Assembly (NCBI GenBank): GCA_946699065.1
Contig: CAMPDV010001059.1
Span: 62,001-126,000, forward strand
DNA: 64,000 nucleotides
Reading direction: 5' to 3'
Origin: Loxodes magnus
Taxonomy: Eukaryota; Ciliophora; Karyorelictea; Loxodida; Loxodidae
Position 1 is the stretch's first letter. Each line of letters opens with the position of its first letter. Position numbers and translations under genes: made by a program. The notes under the pieces are model-generated. The model searched no databases. It was not told the origin of the DNA and saw nothing but the letters and a program-made list of their open reading frames with translations. Of the stretch, positions 1 through 10,598 are shown one piece after another.

Positions 1-2
1 GA

Positions 3-3000
3 AGTTATGATAATACGGTGAGACTATGGGACGTCAAGACAGGTACCTGTAAGACCATGAGTGGTCACACAGGTTATGCATATGCTGTGGCTATATCCAG
101 TGATTCACAGTTCATCGTATCGGGAAGTTATGATAATACGGTGAGACTATGGGACGTCAAGACAGGTACCTGTAAGACCATGAGTGGTCACACTAGTAAT
201 GCATATGCTGTGGCTATATCCAGTGATTCAGAGTTCATCGTATCGGGAAGTTATGATAATACGGTGAGACTATGGGACGTCAAGACAGGTACCTGTAAGA
301 CCATGAGTGGTCACACTAATTCTGCATATGCTGTGGCAATATCCAGTGATTCAGAGTTCATCGTATCGGGAAGTTATGATAATACGGTGAGACTATGGGA
401 CGTCAAGACAGGTACCTGTAAGACCATGAGTGGTCACACAGGTTATGTATATGCTGTGGCTATATCCAGTGATTCAGAGTTCATCGTATCGGGAAGTTAT
501 GATAAAACGGTGAGACTATGGGACGTCAAGACAGGTACCTGTAAGACCATGAGTGGTCACACAGGTTATGCATATGCTGTGGCTATATCCAGTGATTCAG
601 AGTTCATCGTATCGGGAAGTTATGATAATACGGTGAGACTATGGGACGTCAAGACAGGTACCTGTAAGACCATGAGTGGTCACACTAATTCTGTATATGC
701 TGTGGCTATATCCAGTGATTCAGAGTTCATCGTATCGGGAAGTTATGATAATACGGTGAGACTATGGGACGTCAAGACAGGTACCTGTAAGACCATGAGT
801 GGTCACACAGATTATGTATATGCTGTGGCTATATCCAGTGATTCAGAGTTCATCGTATCGGGAAGTTATGATAAAACGGTGAGACTATGGGACGTCAAGA
901 CAGGTACCTGTAAGACCATGAGTGGTCACACAGGTTATGTATATGCTGTGGCTATATCCAGTGATTCAGAGTTCATCGTATCGGAAAGTTATGATAATAC
1001 GGTGAGACTATGGGACGTCAAGACAGGTACCTGTAAGACCATGAGTGGTCACACAGGTTTTGTATATGCTGTGGCTATATCCAGTGATTCACAGTTCATC
1101 GTATCGGGAAGTTATGATAATACGGTGAGACTATGGGACGTCAAGACAGGTACCTGTAAGACCATGAGTGGTCACACTAGTAATGCATATGCTGTGGCTA
1201 TATCCAGTGATTCAGAGTTCATCGTATCGGAAAGTTATGATAATACGGTGAGACTATGGGACGTCAAGACAGGTACCTGTAAGACCATGAGTGGTCACAC
1301 AGGTTTTGTATATGCTGTGGCTATATCCAGTGATTCACAGTTCATCGTATCGGGAAGTTATGATAATACGGTGAGACTATGGGACGTCAAGACAGGTACC
1401 TGTAAGACCATGAGTGGTCACACAGGTTATGCATATGCTGTGGCTATATCCAGTGATTCACAGTTCATCGTATCGGGAAGTTATGATAATACGGTGAGAC
1501 TATGGGACGTCAAGACAGGTACCTGTAAGACCATGAGTGGTCACACTAGTAATGCATATGCTGTGGCAATATCCAGTGATTCAGAGTTCATCGTATCGGG
1601 AAGTTATGATAAAACGGTGAGACTATGGGACGTCAAGACAGGTACCTGTAAGACCATGAGTGGTCACACTAATTCTGTATATGCTGTGGCTATATCCAGT
1701 GATTCAGAGTTCATCGTATCGGGAAGTTATGATAATACGGTGAGACTATGGGACGTCAAGACAGGTACCTGTAAGACCATGAGTGGTCACACAGGTTTTG
1801 TATATGCTGTGGCAATATCCAGTGATTCAGAGTTCATCGTATCGGGAAGTTATGATAATACGGTGAGACTATGGGACGTCAAGACAGGTACCTGTAAGAC
1901 CATGAGTGGTCACACAGATTCTGTATATGCTGTGGCTATATCCAGTGATTCAGAGTTCATCGTATCGGAAAGTTATGATAATACGGTGAGACTATGGGAC
2001 GTCAAGACAGGTACCTGTAAGACCATGAGTGGTCACACAGATTTTGTAAGAACTGTGTCTATATCCAGTGATTCAGAGTTCATCGTATCGGGAAGTTATG
2101 ATAAAACGGTGAGACTATGGGACGTCAAGACAGGTACCTGTAAGACCATGAGTGGTCACACAGATTTTGTAAGAACTGTGTCTATATCCAGTGATTCAGA
2201 GTTCATCGTATCGGGAAGTTATGATAAAACGGTGAGACTATGGGACGTCAAGACAGGTACCTGTAAGACCATGAGTGGTCACACTAGTAATGCATATGCT
2301 GTGGCTATATCCAGTGATTCACAGTTCAATGTATCGGGAAGTTATGATGATACAGTGAGACTATGGGACGTCAAGACAGGTAACTGTAAGACCATGAGTG
2401 GTCACACAGGTTATGCATATGCTGTGGCTATATCCAGTGATTCAGAGTTCATCGTATCGGAAAGTTATGATAAAACGGTGAGACTATGGGACGTCAAGAC
2501 AGGTACCTGTAAGACCATGAGTGGTCACACTAATTCTGTATATGCTGTGGCTATATCCAGTGATTCAGAGTTCAATGTATCGGGAAGTGTTGATAATACG
2601 GTGAGACTATGGGACGTCAAGACAGGTACCTGTAAGACCATGAGTGGTCACACAGATTCTGTATATGCTGTGGCTATATCCAGTGATTCAGAGTTCATCG
2701 TATCGGAAAGTTATGATAATACAGTGAGACTATGGGACGTCAAGACAGGTACCTGTAAGACCATGAGTGGTCACACAGATTCTGTATATGCTGTGGCTAT
2801 ATCCAGTGATTCAGAGTTCAATGTATCGGGAAGTGTTGATAATACGGTGAGACTATGGGACGTCAAGACAGGTACCTGTAAGACCATGAGTGGTCACACT
2901 AATTCTGTATATGCTGTGGCTATATCCAGTGATTCACAGTTCAATGTATCGGGAAGTGTTGATAATACGGTGAGACTATGGGACGTCAAGACAGGTACCT

Positions 3001-6000
3001 GTAAGACCATGAGTGGTCACACAGGTTATGCATATGCTGTGGCTATATCCAGTGATTCACAGTTCATCGTATCGGGAAGTTATGATAATACGGTGAGACT
3101 ATGGGACGTCAAGACAGGTACCTGTAAGACCATGAGTGGTCACACAGATTCTGTATATGCTGTGGCTATATCCAGTGATTCAGAGTTTATCGTATCGGAA
3201 AGTTATGATAATACGGTGAGACTATGGGACGTCAAGACAGGTACCTGTAAGACCATGAGTGGTCACACTAATTCTGTATATGCTGTGGCTATATCCAGTG
3301 ATTCAGAGTTCATCGTATCGGGAAGTTTTGATAAAACGGTGAGACTATGGGACGTCAAGACAGGTACCTGTAAGAACGTGAGTGGTCACACAGGTTATGT
3401 ATATGCTGTGTCTATATCCAGTGATTCAGAGTTCATCGTATCGGAAAGTTATGATAATACGGTGAGACTATGGGACGTCAAGACAGGTACCTGTAAGACC
3501 ATGAGTGGTCACACAGGTTATGTATATGCTGTGGCTATATCCAGTGATTCACAGTTCATCGTATCGGGAAGTTATGATAATACGGTGAGACTATGGGACG
3601 TCAAGACAGGTACCTGTAAGACCATGAGTGGTCACACTAATTCTGTTTCATCTGTGGCTATATCCAGTGATTCAGAGTTCATCGTATCGGAAAGTTATGA
3701 TAATACGGTGAGACTATGGGACGTCAAGACAGGTACCTGTAAGACCATGAGTGGTCACACTAATTCTGTATATGCTGTGGCTATATCCAGTGATTCAGAG
3801 TTCATCGTATCGGGAAGTTATGATAATACGGTGAGACTATGGGACGTCAAGACAGGTACCTGTAAGACCATGAGTGGTCACACTAGTAATGCATATGCTT
3901 TGGCAATATCCAGTGATTCAGAGTTCATCGTATCGGGAAGTTATGATAATACGGTGAGACTATGGGACGTCAAGACAGGTACCTGTAAGACCATGAGTGG
4001 TCACACAGATTTTGTAAGAACTGTGTCTATATCCAGTGATTCAGAGTTCATCGTATCGGGAAGTTATGATAAAACGGTGAGACTATGGGACGTCAAGACA
4101 GGTACCTGTAAGACCATGAGTGGTCACACAGATTCTGTATATGCTGTGGCTATATCCAGTGATTCAGAGTTCATCGTATCGGGAAGTTATGATAATACGG
4201 TGAGACTATGGGACGTCAAGACAGGTACCTGTAAGACCATGAGTGGTCACACTAATTCTGTATATGCTGTGGCTATATCCAGTGATTCACAGTTCATCGT
4301 ATCGGGAAGTTATGATAATACGGTGAGACTATGGGACGTCAAGACAGGTACCTGTAAGACCATGAGTGGTCACACAGATTTTGTAAGAACTGTGTCTATA
4401 TCCAGTGATTCAGAGTTCATCGTATCGGGAAGTTATGATAAAACGGTGAGACTATGGGACGTCAAGACAGGTACCTGTAAGACCATGAGTGGTCACACTA
4501 GTAATTCATATGCTTTGGCAATATCCAGTGATTCACAGTTCATCGTATCGGGAAGTTATGATAATACGGTGAGACTATGGGACGTCAAGACAGGTACCTG
4601 TAAGACCATGAGTGGTCACACTAATTCTGTTTCATCTGTGGCAATATCCAGTGATTCAGAGTTTATCGTATCGGGAAGTTATGATAATACGGTGAGACTA
4701 TGGGACGTCAAGACAGGTACCTGTAAGACCATGAGTGGTCACACAGGTTATGTATATGCTGTGTCTATATCCAGTGATTCAGAGTTTATCGTATCGGGAA
4801 GTTATGATAAAACGGTGAGACTATGGGACGTCAAGACAGGTACCTGTAAGACCATGAGTGGTCACACTAATTCTGTATATGCTGTGGCTATATCCAGTGA
4901 TTCAGAGTTCATCGTATCTGGAAGTGTTGATAATACGGTGAGACTATGGGACGTCAAGACAGGTACCTGTAAGACCATGAGTGGTCACACTAATTCTGTA
5001 TATGCTGTTGCTATATCCAGTGATTCAGAGTTTATCGTATCGGGAAGTTATGATAATACGGTGAGACTATGGGACGTCAAGACAGGTACCTGTAAGACCA
5101 TGAGTGGTCACACTAATTCTGTATATGCTGTGGCTATATCCAGTGATTCAGAGTTCATCGTATCGGGAAGTTATGATAAAACGGTGAGACTATGGGACGT
5201 CAAGACAGGTACCTGTAAGACCATGAGTGGTCACACAGGTTATGTATATGCTGTGTCTATATCCAGTGATTCAGAGTTCATCGTATCGGGAAGTTATGAT
5301 GATACGGTGAGACTATGGGACGTCAAGACAGGTACCTGTAAGACCATGAGTGGTCACACAGGTTATGCATATGCTGTGGCTATATCCAGTGATTCAGAGT
5401 TCATCGTATCGGGAAGTTATGATAATACGGTGAGACTATGGGACGTCAAGACAGGTACCTGTAAGACCATGAGTGGTCACACAGGTTTTGTATATGCTGT
5501 GGCTATATCCAGTGATTCAGAGTTCATCGTATCGGGAAGTTATGATAAAACGGTGAGACTATGGGACGTCAAGACAGGTACCTGTAAGACCATGAGTGGT
5601 CACACTAATTCTGTATATGCTGTGGCTATATCCAGTGATTCAGAGTTCATCGTATCTGGAAGTGTTGATAATACGGTGAGACTATGGGACGTCAAGACAG
5701 GTACCTGTAAGACCATGAGTGGTCACACAGGTTATGTATATGCTGTGGCTATATCCAGTGATTCAGAGTTCATCGTATCGGAAAGTTATGATAATACGGT
5801 GAGACTATGGGACGTCAAGACAGGTACCTGTAAGACCATGAGTGGTCACACAGATTCTGTATATGCTGTTGCTATATCCAGTGATTCAGAGTTTATCGTA
5901 TCGGGAAGTTATGATAATACGGTGAGACTATGGGACGTCAAGACAGGTACCTGTAAGACCATGAGTGGTCACACAGATTCTGTATATGCTGTTGCTATAT

Positions 6001-9000
6001 CCAGTGATTCAGAGTTTATCGTATCGGGAAGTTATGATAATACGGTGAGACTATGGGACGTCAAGACAGGTACCTGTAAGACCATGAGTGGTCACACAGA
6101 TTCTGTATATGCTTTGGCAATATCCAGTGATTCAGAGTTCATCGTATCGGGAAGTTATGATAATACGGTGAGACTATGGGACGTCAAGACAGGTACCTGT
6201 AAGACCATGAGTGGTCACACAGATTCTGTATATGCTGTGGCTATATCCAGTGATTCAGAGTTCATCGTATCGGGAAGTTATGATAAAACGGTGAGACTAT
6301 GGGACGTCAAGACAGGTACCTGTAAGACCATGAGTGGTCACACAGGTTATGTATATGCTGTGGCTATATCCAGTGATTCAGAGTTCATCGTATCGGGAAG
6401 TTATGATAAAACGGTGAGACTATGGGACGTCAAGACAGGTACCTGTAAGACCATGAGTGGTCACACAGGTTATGCATATGCTGTGGCAATATCCAGTGAT
6501 TCAGAGTTCATCGTATCGGGAAGTTATGATGATACGGTGAGACTATGGGACGTCAAGACAGGTACCTGTAAGACCATGAGTGGTCACACTAATTCTGTAT
6601 ATGCTGTGGCTATATCCAGTGATTCAGAGTTCATCGTATCGGGAAGTTATGATAATACGGTGAGACTATGGGACGTCAAGACAGGTACCTGTAAGACCAT
6701 GAGTGGTCACACTAATTCTGTTTCATCTGTGGCAATATCCAGTGATTCAGAGTTCATCGTATCGGGAAGTTATGATAATACAGTGAGACTATGGGACGTC
6801 AAGACAGGTACCTGTAAGACCATGAGTGGTCACACAGATTCTGTTTCATCTGTGGCTATATCCAGTGATTCAGAGTTCATCGTATCGGAAAGTTATGATA
6901 ATACGGTGAGACTATGGGACGTCAAGACAGGTACCTGTAAGACCATGAGTGGTCACACAGGTTATGTATATGCTGTGGCTATATCCAGTGATTCAGAGTT
7001 CATCGTATCGGAAAGTTATGATAATACGGTGAGACTATGGGACGTCAAGACAGGTACCTGTAAGACCATGAGTGGTCACACAGGTTATGTATATGCTGTG
7101 GCTATATCCAGTGATTCAGAGTTCATCGTATCGGAAAGTTATGATAATACGGTGAGACTATGGGACGTCAAGACAGGTACCTGTAAGACCATGAGTGGTC
7201 ACACTAATTCTGTTTCATCTGTGGCAATATCCAGTGATTCAGAGTTCATCGTATCGGGAAGTTATGATAATACAGTGAGACTATGGGACGTCAAGACAGG
7301 TACCTGTAAGACCATGAGTGGTCACACAGGTTTTGTATATGCTGTGGCTATATCCAGTGATTCAGAGTTCATCGTATCGGGAAGTTATGATAAAACGGTG
7401 AGACTATGGGACGTCAAGACAGGTACCTGTAAGACCATGAGTGGTCACACTAATTCTGTATATGCTGTGGCTATATCCAGTGATTCAGAGTTCATCGTAT
7501 CTGGAAGTGTTGATAATACGGTGAGACTATGGGACGTCAAGACAGGTACCTGTAAGACCATGAGTGGTCACACAGGTTATGTATATGCTGTGGCTATATC
7601 CAGTGATTCAGAGTTCATCGTATCGGGAAGTTATGATAAAACGGTGAGACTATGGGACGTCAAGACAGGTACCTGTAAGACCATGAGTGGTCACACTAAT
7701 TCTGTTTCATCTGTGGCAATATCCAGTGATTCAGAGTTCATCGTATCGGGAAGTTATGATAATACAGTGAGACTATGGGACGTCAAGACAGGTACCTGTA
7801 AGACCATGAGTGGTCACACAGATTCTGTTTCATCTGTGGCTATATCCAGTGATTCAGAGTTTATCGTATCGGGAAGTTATGATAATACAGTGAGACTATG
7901 GGACGTCAAGACAGGTACCTGTAAGACCATGAGTGGTCACACAGGTTTTGTATATGCTGTGGCTATATCCAGTGATTCAGAGTTCATCGTATCGGGAAGT
8001 TATGATAAAACGGTGAGACTATGGGACGTCAAGACAGGTACCTGTAAGACCATGAGTGGTCACACAGGTTTTGTATATGCTGTGGCTATATCCAGTGATT
8101 CAGAGTTCATCGTATCGGGAAGTTTAGATAAGTCGGTGAGACTATGGGACGTCAAGACAGGTACCTGTAAGACCATGAGTGGTCACACAGATTCTGTATA
8201 TTCTGTGGCAATATCCAGTGATTCAGAGTTCAATGTATCGGGAAGTGTTGATAATACGGTGAGACTATGGGACGTCAAGACAGGTACCTGTAAGACCATG
8301 AGTGGTCACACAGGTTATGCATATGCTGTGGCTATATCCAGTGATTCAGAGTTCATCGTATCGGGAAGTTATGATAATACGGTGAGACTATGGGACGTCA
8401 AGACAGGTACCTGTAAGACCATGAGTGGTCACACTAATTCTGTATATGCTGTGGCTATATCCAGTGTTTCAGAGTTCATCGTATCGGAAAGTTATGATAA
8501 TACGGTGAGACTATGGGACGTCAAGACAGGTACCTGTAAGACCATGAGTGGTCACACTAGTAATGCATATGCTTTGGCAATATCCAGTGATTCACAGTTC
8601 ATCGTATCGGGAAGTTATGATAATACGGTGAGACTATGGGACGTCAAGACAGGTACCTGTAAGACCATGAGTGGTCACACTAATTCTGTATATGCTGTGG
8701 CAATATCCAGTGATTCAGAGTTCATCGTATCGGGAAGTTATGATAATACAGTGAGACTATGGGACGTCAAGACAGGTACCTGTAAGACCATGAGTGGTCA
8801 CACAGATTCTGTATATGCTGTTGCTATATCCAGTGATTCAGAGTTTATCGTATCGGGAAGTTATGATAATACGGTGAGACTATGGGACGTCAAGACAGGT
8901 ACCTGTAAGACCATGAGTGGTCACACAGGTTATGTATATGCTGTGGCAATATCCAGTGATTCACATTTCATCGTATCGGGAAGTTATGATAATACGGTGA

Positions 9001-9923
9001 GACTATGGGACGTCAAGACAGGTACCTGTAAGACCATGAGTGGTCACACAGGTTTTGTATATGCTGTGGCTATATCCAGTGATTCAGAGTTCATCGTATC
9101 GGGAAGTTATGATAAAACGGTGAGACTATGGGACGTCAAGACAGGTACCTGTAAGACCATGAGTGGTCACACTAATTCTGTATATGCTGTGGCTATATCC
9201 AGTGATTCAGAGTTCATCGTATCGGGAAGTGTTGATAATACGGTGAGACTATGGGACGTCAAGACAGGTACCTGTAAGACCATGAGTGGTCACACAGGTT
9301 ATGTATATGCTGTGGCTATATCCAGTGATTCAGAGTTCATCGTATCGGGAAGTTATGATAAAACGGTGAGACTATGGGACGTCAAGACAGGTACCTGTAA
9401 GACCATGAGTGGTCACACAGGTTATGTATATGCTGTGGCTATATCCAGTGATTCAGAGTTCATCGTATCGGGAAGTTATGATAAAACGGTGAGACTATGG
9501 GACGTCAAGACAGGTACCTGTAAGACCATGAGTGGTCACACTAGTAATGCATATGCTTTGGCAATATCCAGTGATTCAGAGTTCATCGTATCGGGAAGTT
9601 ATGATAATACGGTGAGACTATGGGACGTCAAGACAGGTACCTGTAAGACCATGAGTGGTCACACAGATTCTGTATATGCTGTGGCTATATCCAGTGATTC
9701 AGAGTTCATCGTATCGGGAAGTTATGATAATACAGTGAGACTATGGGACGTCAAGACAGGTACCTGTAAGACCATGAGTGGTCACACTAATTCTGTATAT
9801 GCTGTGGCTATATCCAGTGATTCAGAGTTCATCGTATCGGGAAGTTATGATGATACGGTGAGACTATGGGACGTCAAGACAGGTACCTGTAAGACCATGA
9901 GTGGTCACACTAATTCTGTATAA
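3..9923 (+). CDS. Giant WD40-repeat protein, 5' part missing (C-terminal about 3,306 residues)
   Basis: The frame is open from the left edge to TAA at 9921-9923 and holds more than 80 consecutive 41-residue WD40 units. There is no start codon to choose: the GTG at 18 is only the Val of the TVRLWD motif, so the true start lies upstream. Each unit has the propeller tetrad (Asp3, His22, a Ser in strand b, Trp9), so many seven- or eight-bladed propellers could form. I see no signal peptide, membrane segment or catalytic domain. Scaffold codons are almost identical between units. Codons 24-27 alternate among GYA, GYV, GFV, DSV, DFV, DYV, NSV, NSA, SNA and SNS, followed by YAV, YAL, RTV or SSV. Codons 2 and 4 give YDN, YDK, YDD, VDN, FDK or LDK, and codon 41 is G or E. 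WD40 propellers are protein-binding scaffolds; the partner is unknown. The stop comes from TAT to TAA at codon 27, and the repeat continues beyond it. Rare variants: T15N (2392), D34V (8467), LDKS (about 8125). An N-terminal effector such as NACHT is possible but not seen. Confidence 0.85.
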   Translation, partial: SYDNTVRLWDVKTGTCKTMSGHTGYAYAVAISSDSQFIVSGSYDNTVRLWDVKTGTCKTMSGHTSNAYAVAISSDSEFIVSGSYDNTVRLWDVKTGTCKTMSGHTNSAYAVAISSDSEFIVSGSYDNTVRLWDVKTGTCKTMSGHTGYVYAVAISSDSEFIVSGSYDKTVRLWDVKTGTCKTMSGHTGYAYAVAISSDSEFIVSGSYDNTVRLWDVKTGTCKTMSGHTNSVYAVAISSDSEFIVSGSYDNTVRLWDVKTGTCKTMSGHTDYVYAVAISSDSEFIVSGSYDKTVRLWDVKTGTCKTMSGHTGYVYAVAISSDSEFIVSESYDNTVRLWDVKTGTCKTMSGHTGFVYAVAISSDSQFIVSGSYDNTVRLWDVKTGTCKTMSGHTSNAYAVAISSDSEFIVSESYDNTVRLWDVKTGTCKTMSGHTGFVYAVAISSDSQFIVSGSYDNTVRLWDVKTGTCKTMSGHTGYAYAVAISSDSQFIVSGSYDNTVRLWDVKTGTCKTMSGHTSNAYAVAISSDSEFIVSGSYDKTVRLWDVKTGTCKTMSGHTNSVYAVAISSDSEFIVSGSYDNTVRLWDVKTGTCKTMSGHTGFVYAVAISSDSEFIVSGSYDNTVRLWDVKTGTCKTMSGHTDSVYAVAISSDSEFIVSESYDNTVRLWDVKTGTCKTMSGHTDFVRTVSISSDSEFIVSGSYDKTVRLWDVKTGTCKTMSGHTDFVRTVSISSDSEFIVSGSYDKTVRLWDVKTGTCKTMSGHTSNAYAVAISSDSQFNVSGSYDDTVRLWDVKTGNCKTMSGHTGYAYAVAISSDSEFIVSESYDKTVRLWDVKTGTCKTMSGHTNSVYAVAISSDSEFNVSGSVDNTVRLWDVKTGTCKTMSGHTDSVYAVAISSDSEFIVSESYDNTVRLWDVKTGTCKTMSGHTDSVYAVAISSDSEFNVSGSVDNTVRLWDVKTGTCKTMSGHTNSVYAVAISSDSQFNVSGSVDNTVRLWDVKTGTCKTMSGHTGYAYAVAISSDSQFIVSGSYDNTVRLWDVKTGTCKTMSGHTDSVYAVAISSDSEFIVSESYDNTVRLWDVKTGTCKTMSGHTNSVYAVAISSDSEFIVSGSFDKTVRLWDVKTGTCKNVSGHTGYVYAVSISSDSEFIVSESYDNTVRLWDVKTGTCKTMSGHTGYVYAVAISSDSQFIVSGSYDNTVRLWDVKTGTCKTMSGHTNSVSSVAISSDSEFIVSESYDNTVRLWDVKTGTCKTMSGHTNSVYAVAISSDSEFIVSGSYDNTVRLWDVKTGTCKTMSGHTSNAYALAISSDSEFIVSGSYDNTVRLWDVKTGTCKTMSGHTDFVRTVSISSDSEFIVSGSYDKTVRLWDVKTGTCKTMSGHTDSVYAVAISSDSEFIVSGSYDNTVRLWDVKTGTCKTMSGHTNSVYAVAISSDSQFIVSGSYDNTVRLWDVKTGTCKTMSGHTDFVRTVSISSDSEFIVSGSYDKTVRLWDVKTGTCKTMSGHTSNSYALAISSDSQFIVSGSYDNTVRLWDVKTGTCKTMSGHTNSVSSVAISSDSEFIVSGSYDNTVRLWDVKTGTCKTMSGHTGYVYAVSISSDSEFIVSGSYDKTVRLWDVKTGTCKTMSGHTNSVYAVAISSDSEFIVSGSVDNTVRLWDVKTGTCKTMSGHTNSVYAVAISSDSEFIVSGSYDNTVRLWDVKTGTCKTMSGHTNSVYAVAISSDSEFIVSGSYDKTVRLWDVKTGTCKTMSGHTGYVYAVSISSDSEFIVSGSYDDTVRLWDVKTGTCKTMSGHTGYAYAVAISSDSEFIVSGSYDNTVRLWDVKTGTCKTMSGHTGFVYAVAISSDSEFIVSGSYDKTVRLWDVKTGTCKTMSGHTNSVYAVAISSDSEFIVSGSVDNTVRLWDVKTGTCKTMSGHTGYVYAVAISSDSEFIVSESYDNTVRLWDVKTGTCKTMSGHTDSVYAVAISSDSEFIVSGSYDNTVRLWDVKTGTCKTMSGHTDSVYAVAISSDSEFIVSGSYDNTVRLWDVKTGTCKTMSGHTDSVYALAISSDSEFIVSGSYDNTVRLWDVKTGTCKTMSGHTDSVYAVAISSDSEFIVSGSYDKTVRLWDVKTGTCKTMSGHTGYVYAVAISSDSEFIVSGSYDKTVRLWDVKTGTCKTMSGHTGYAYAVAISSDSEFIVSGSYDDTVRLWDVKTGTCKTMSGHTNSVYAVAISSDSEFIVSGSYDNTVRLWDVKTGTCKTMSGHTNSVSSVAISSDSEFIVSGSYDNTVRLWDVKTGTCKTMSGHTDSVSSVAISSDSEFIVSESYDNTVRLWDVKTGTCKTMSGHTGYVYAVAISSDSEFIVSESYDNTVRLWDVKTGTCKTMSGHTGYVYAVAISSDSEFIVSESYDNTVRLWDVKTGTCKTMSGHTNSVSSVAISSDSEFIVSGSYDNTVRLWDVKTGTCKTMSGHTGFVYAVAISSDSEFIVSGSYDKTVRLWDVKTGTCKTMSGHTNSVYAVAISSDSEFIVSGSVDNTVRLWDVKTGTCKTMSGHTGYVYAVAISSDSEFIVSGSYDKTVRLWDVKTGTCKTMSGHTNSVSSVAISSDSEFIVSGSYDNTVRLWDVKTGTCKTMSGHTDSVSSVAISSDSEFIVSGSYDNTVRLWDVKTGTCKTMSGHTGFVYAVAISSDSEFIVSGSYDKTVRLWDVKTGTCKTMSGHTGFVYAVAISSDSEFIVSGSLDKSVRLWDVKTGTCKTMSGHTDSVYSVAISSDSEFNVSGSVDNTVRLWDVKTGTCKTMSGHTGYAYAVAISSDSEFIVSGSYDNTVRLWDVKTGTCKTMSGHTNSVYAVAISSVSEFIVSESYDNTVRLWDVKTGTCKTMSGHTSNAYALAISSDSQFIVSGSYDNTVRLWDVKTGTCKTMSGHTNSVYAVAISSDSEFIVSGSYDNTVRLWDVKTGTCKTMSGHTDSVYAVAISSDSEFIVSGSYDNTVRLWDVKTGTCKTMSGHTGYVYAVAISSDSHFIVSGSYDNTVRLWDVKTGTCKTMSGHTGFVYAVAISSDSEFIVSGSYDKTVRLWDVKTGTCKTMSGHTNSVYAVAISSDSEFIVSGSVDNTVRLWDVKTGTCKTMSGHTGYVYAVAISSDSEFIVSGSYDKTVRLWDVKTGTCKTMSGHTGYVYAVAISSDSEFIVSGSYDKTVRLWDVKTGTCKTMSGHTSNAYALAISSDSEFIVSGSYDNTVRLWDVKTGTCKTMSGHTDSVYAVAISSDSEFIVSGSYDNTVRLWDVKTGTCKTMSGHTNSVYAVAISSDSEFIVSGSYDDTVRLWDVKTGTCKTMSGHTNSV

Positions 9924-10598
9924 GCTGTGACTATATCCAGTGATTCAGAGTTCATCGTATCGGAAAGTTATGATAATACGGTGAGACTATGGGACGTCAA
10001 GACAGGTACCTGTAAGAACGTGAGTGGTCACACAGGTTTTGTAAGAACTGTGTCTATATCCAGTGATTCAGAGTTCATCGTATCGGGAAGTTATGATAAT
10101 ACGGTGAGACTATGGGACGTCAAGACAGGTACCTGTAAGACCATGAGTGGTCACACAGGTTATGCATATGCTGTGGCTATATCCAGTGATTCAGAGTTCA
10201 TCGTATCGGGAAGTTATGATAATACAGTGAGACTATGGGACGTCAAGACAGGTACCTGTAAGACCATGAGTGGTCACACAGATTCTGTTTCATCTGTGGC
10301 TATATCCAGTGATTCAGAGTTCATCGTATCGGAAAGTTATGATAATACGGTGAGACTATGGGACGTCAAGACAGGTACCTGTAAGACCATGAGTGGTCAC
10401 ACTAATTCTGTATATGCTGTGGCAATATCCAGTGATTCAGAGTTCATCGTATCGGGAAGTTATGATAATACGGTGAGACTATGGGACGTCAAGACAGGTA
10501 CCTGTAAGACCATGAGTGGTCACACAGGTTTTGTATATGCTGTGCTATATCCAGTGATTCACAGTTCAATGTATCGGGAAGTGTTGATAATACGGTGA
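9924..10598 (+). pseudogene. WD40 repeat fragment after the first stop, ends in a frameshift
   Basis: This continues the preceding frame after TAA 9921. The first codons read GCT GTG ACT, so a GCT-to-ACT change is linked to the nonsense change. Five good units follow (GFV-RTV, GYA, DSV-SSV, NSV, then GFV). One G is then missing from GTGGCT at about 10544, so the frame reads out as LYPVIHSSMYREVLIIR and stops at 10596-10598. The first unit has KNV instead of KTM at codons 17-19, as also at about 3374. Translation would need readthrough or reinitiation, so it is probably not expressed as an independent protein. Confidence 0.75.
10541..10546 (+). other. One-base deletion (GTGGCT to GTGCT), frame 3 to 2
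   Basis: Sequence TGTGCTATAT replaces TGTGGCTATA. The downstream repeat frame shifts by one and the unit is 122 bp long. Confidence 0.9.

Noticed and set aside
18-20. GTG at 18 and the many GTG 'starts' at RLWD or VAIS positions
   Set aside because: These are Val codons inside the repeat; the frame is open upstream or begins right after a stop. No ribosome-binding or Kozak context distinguishes them.
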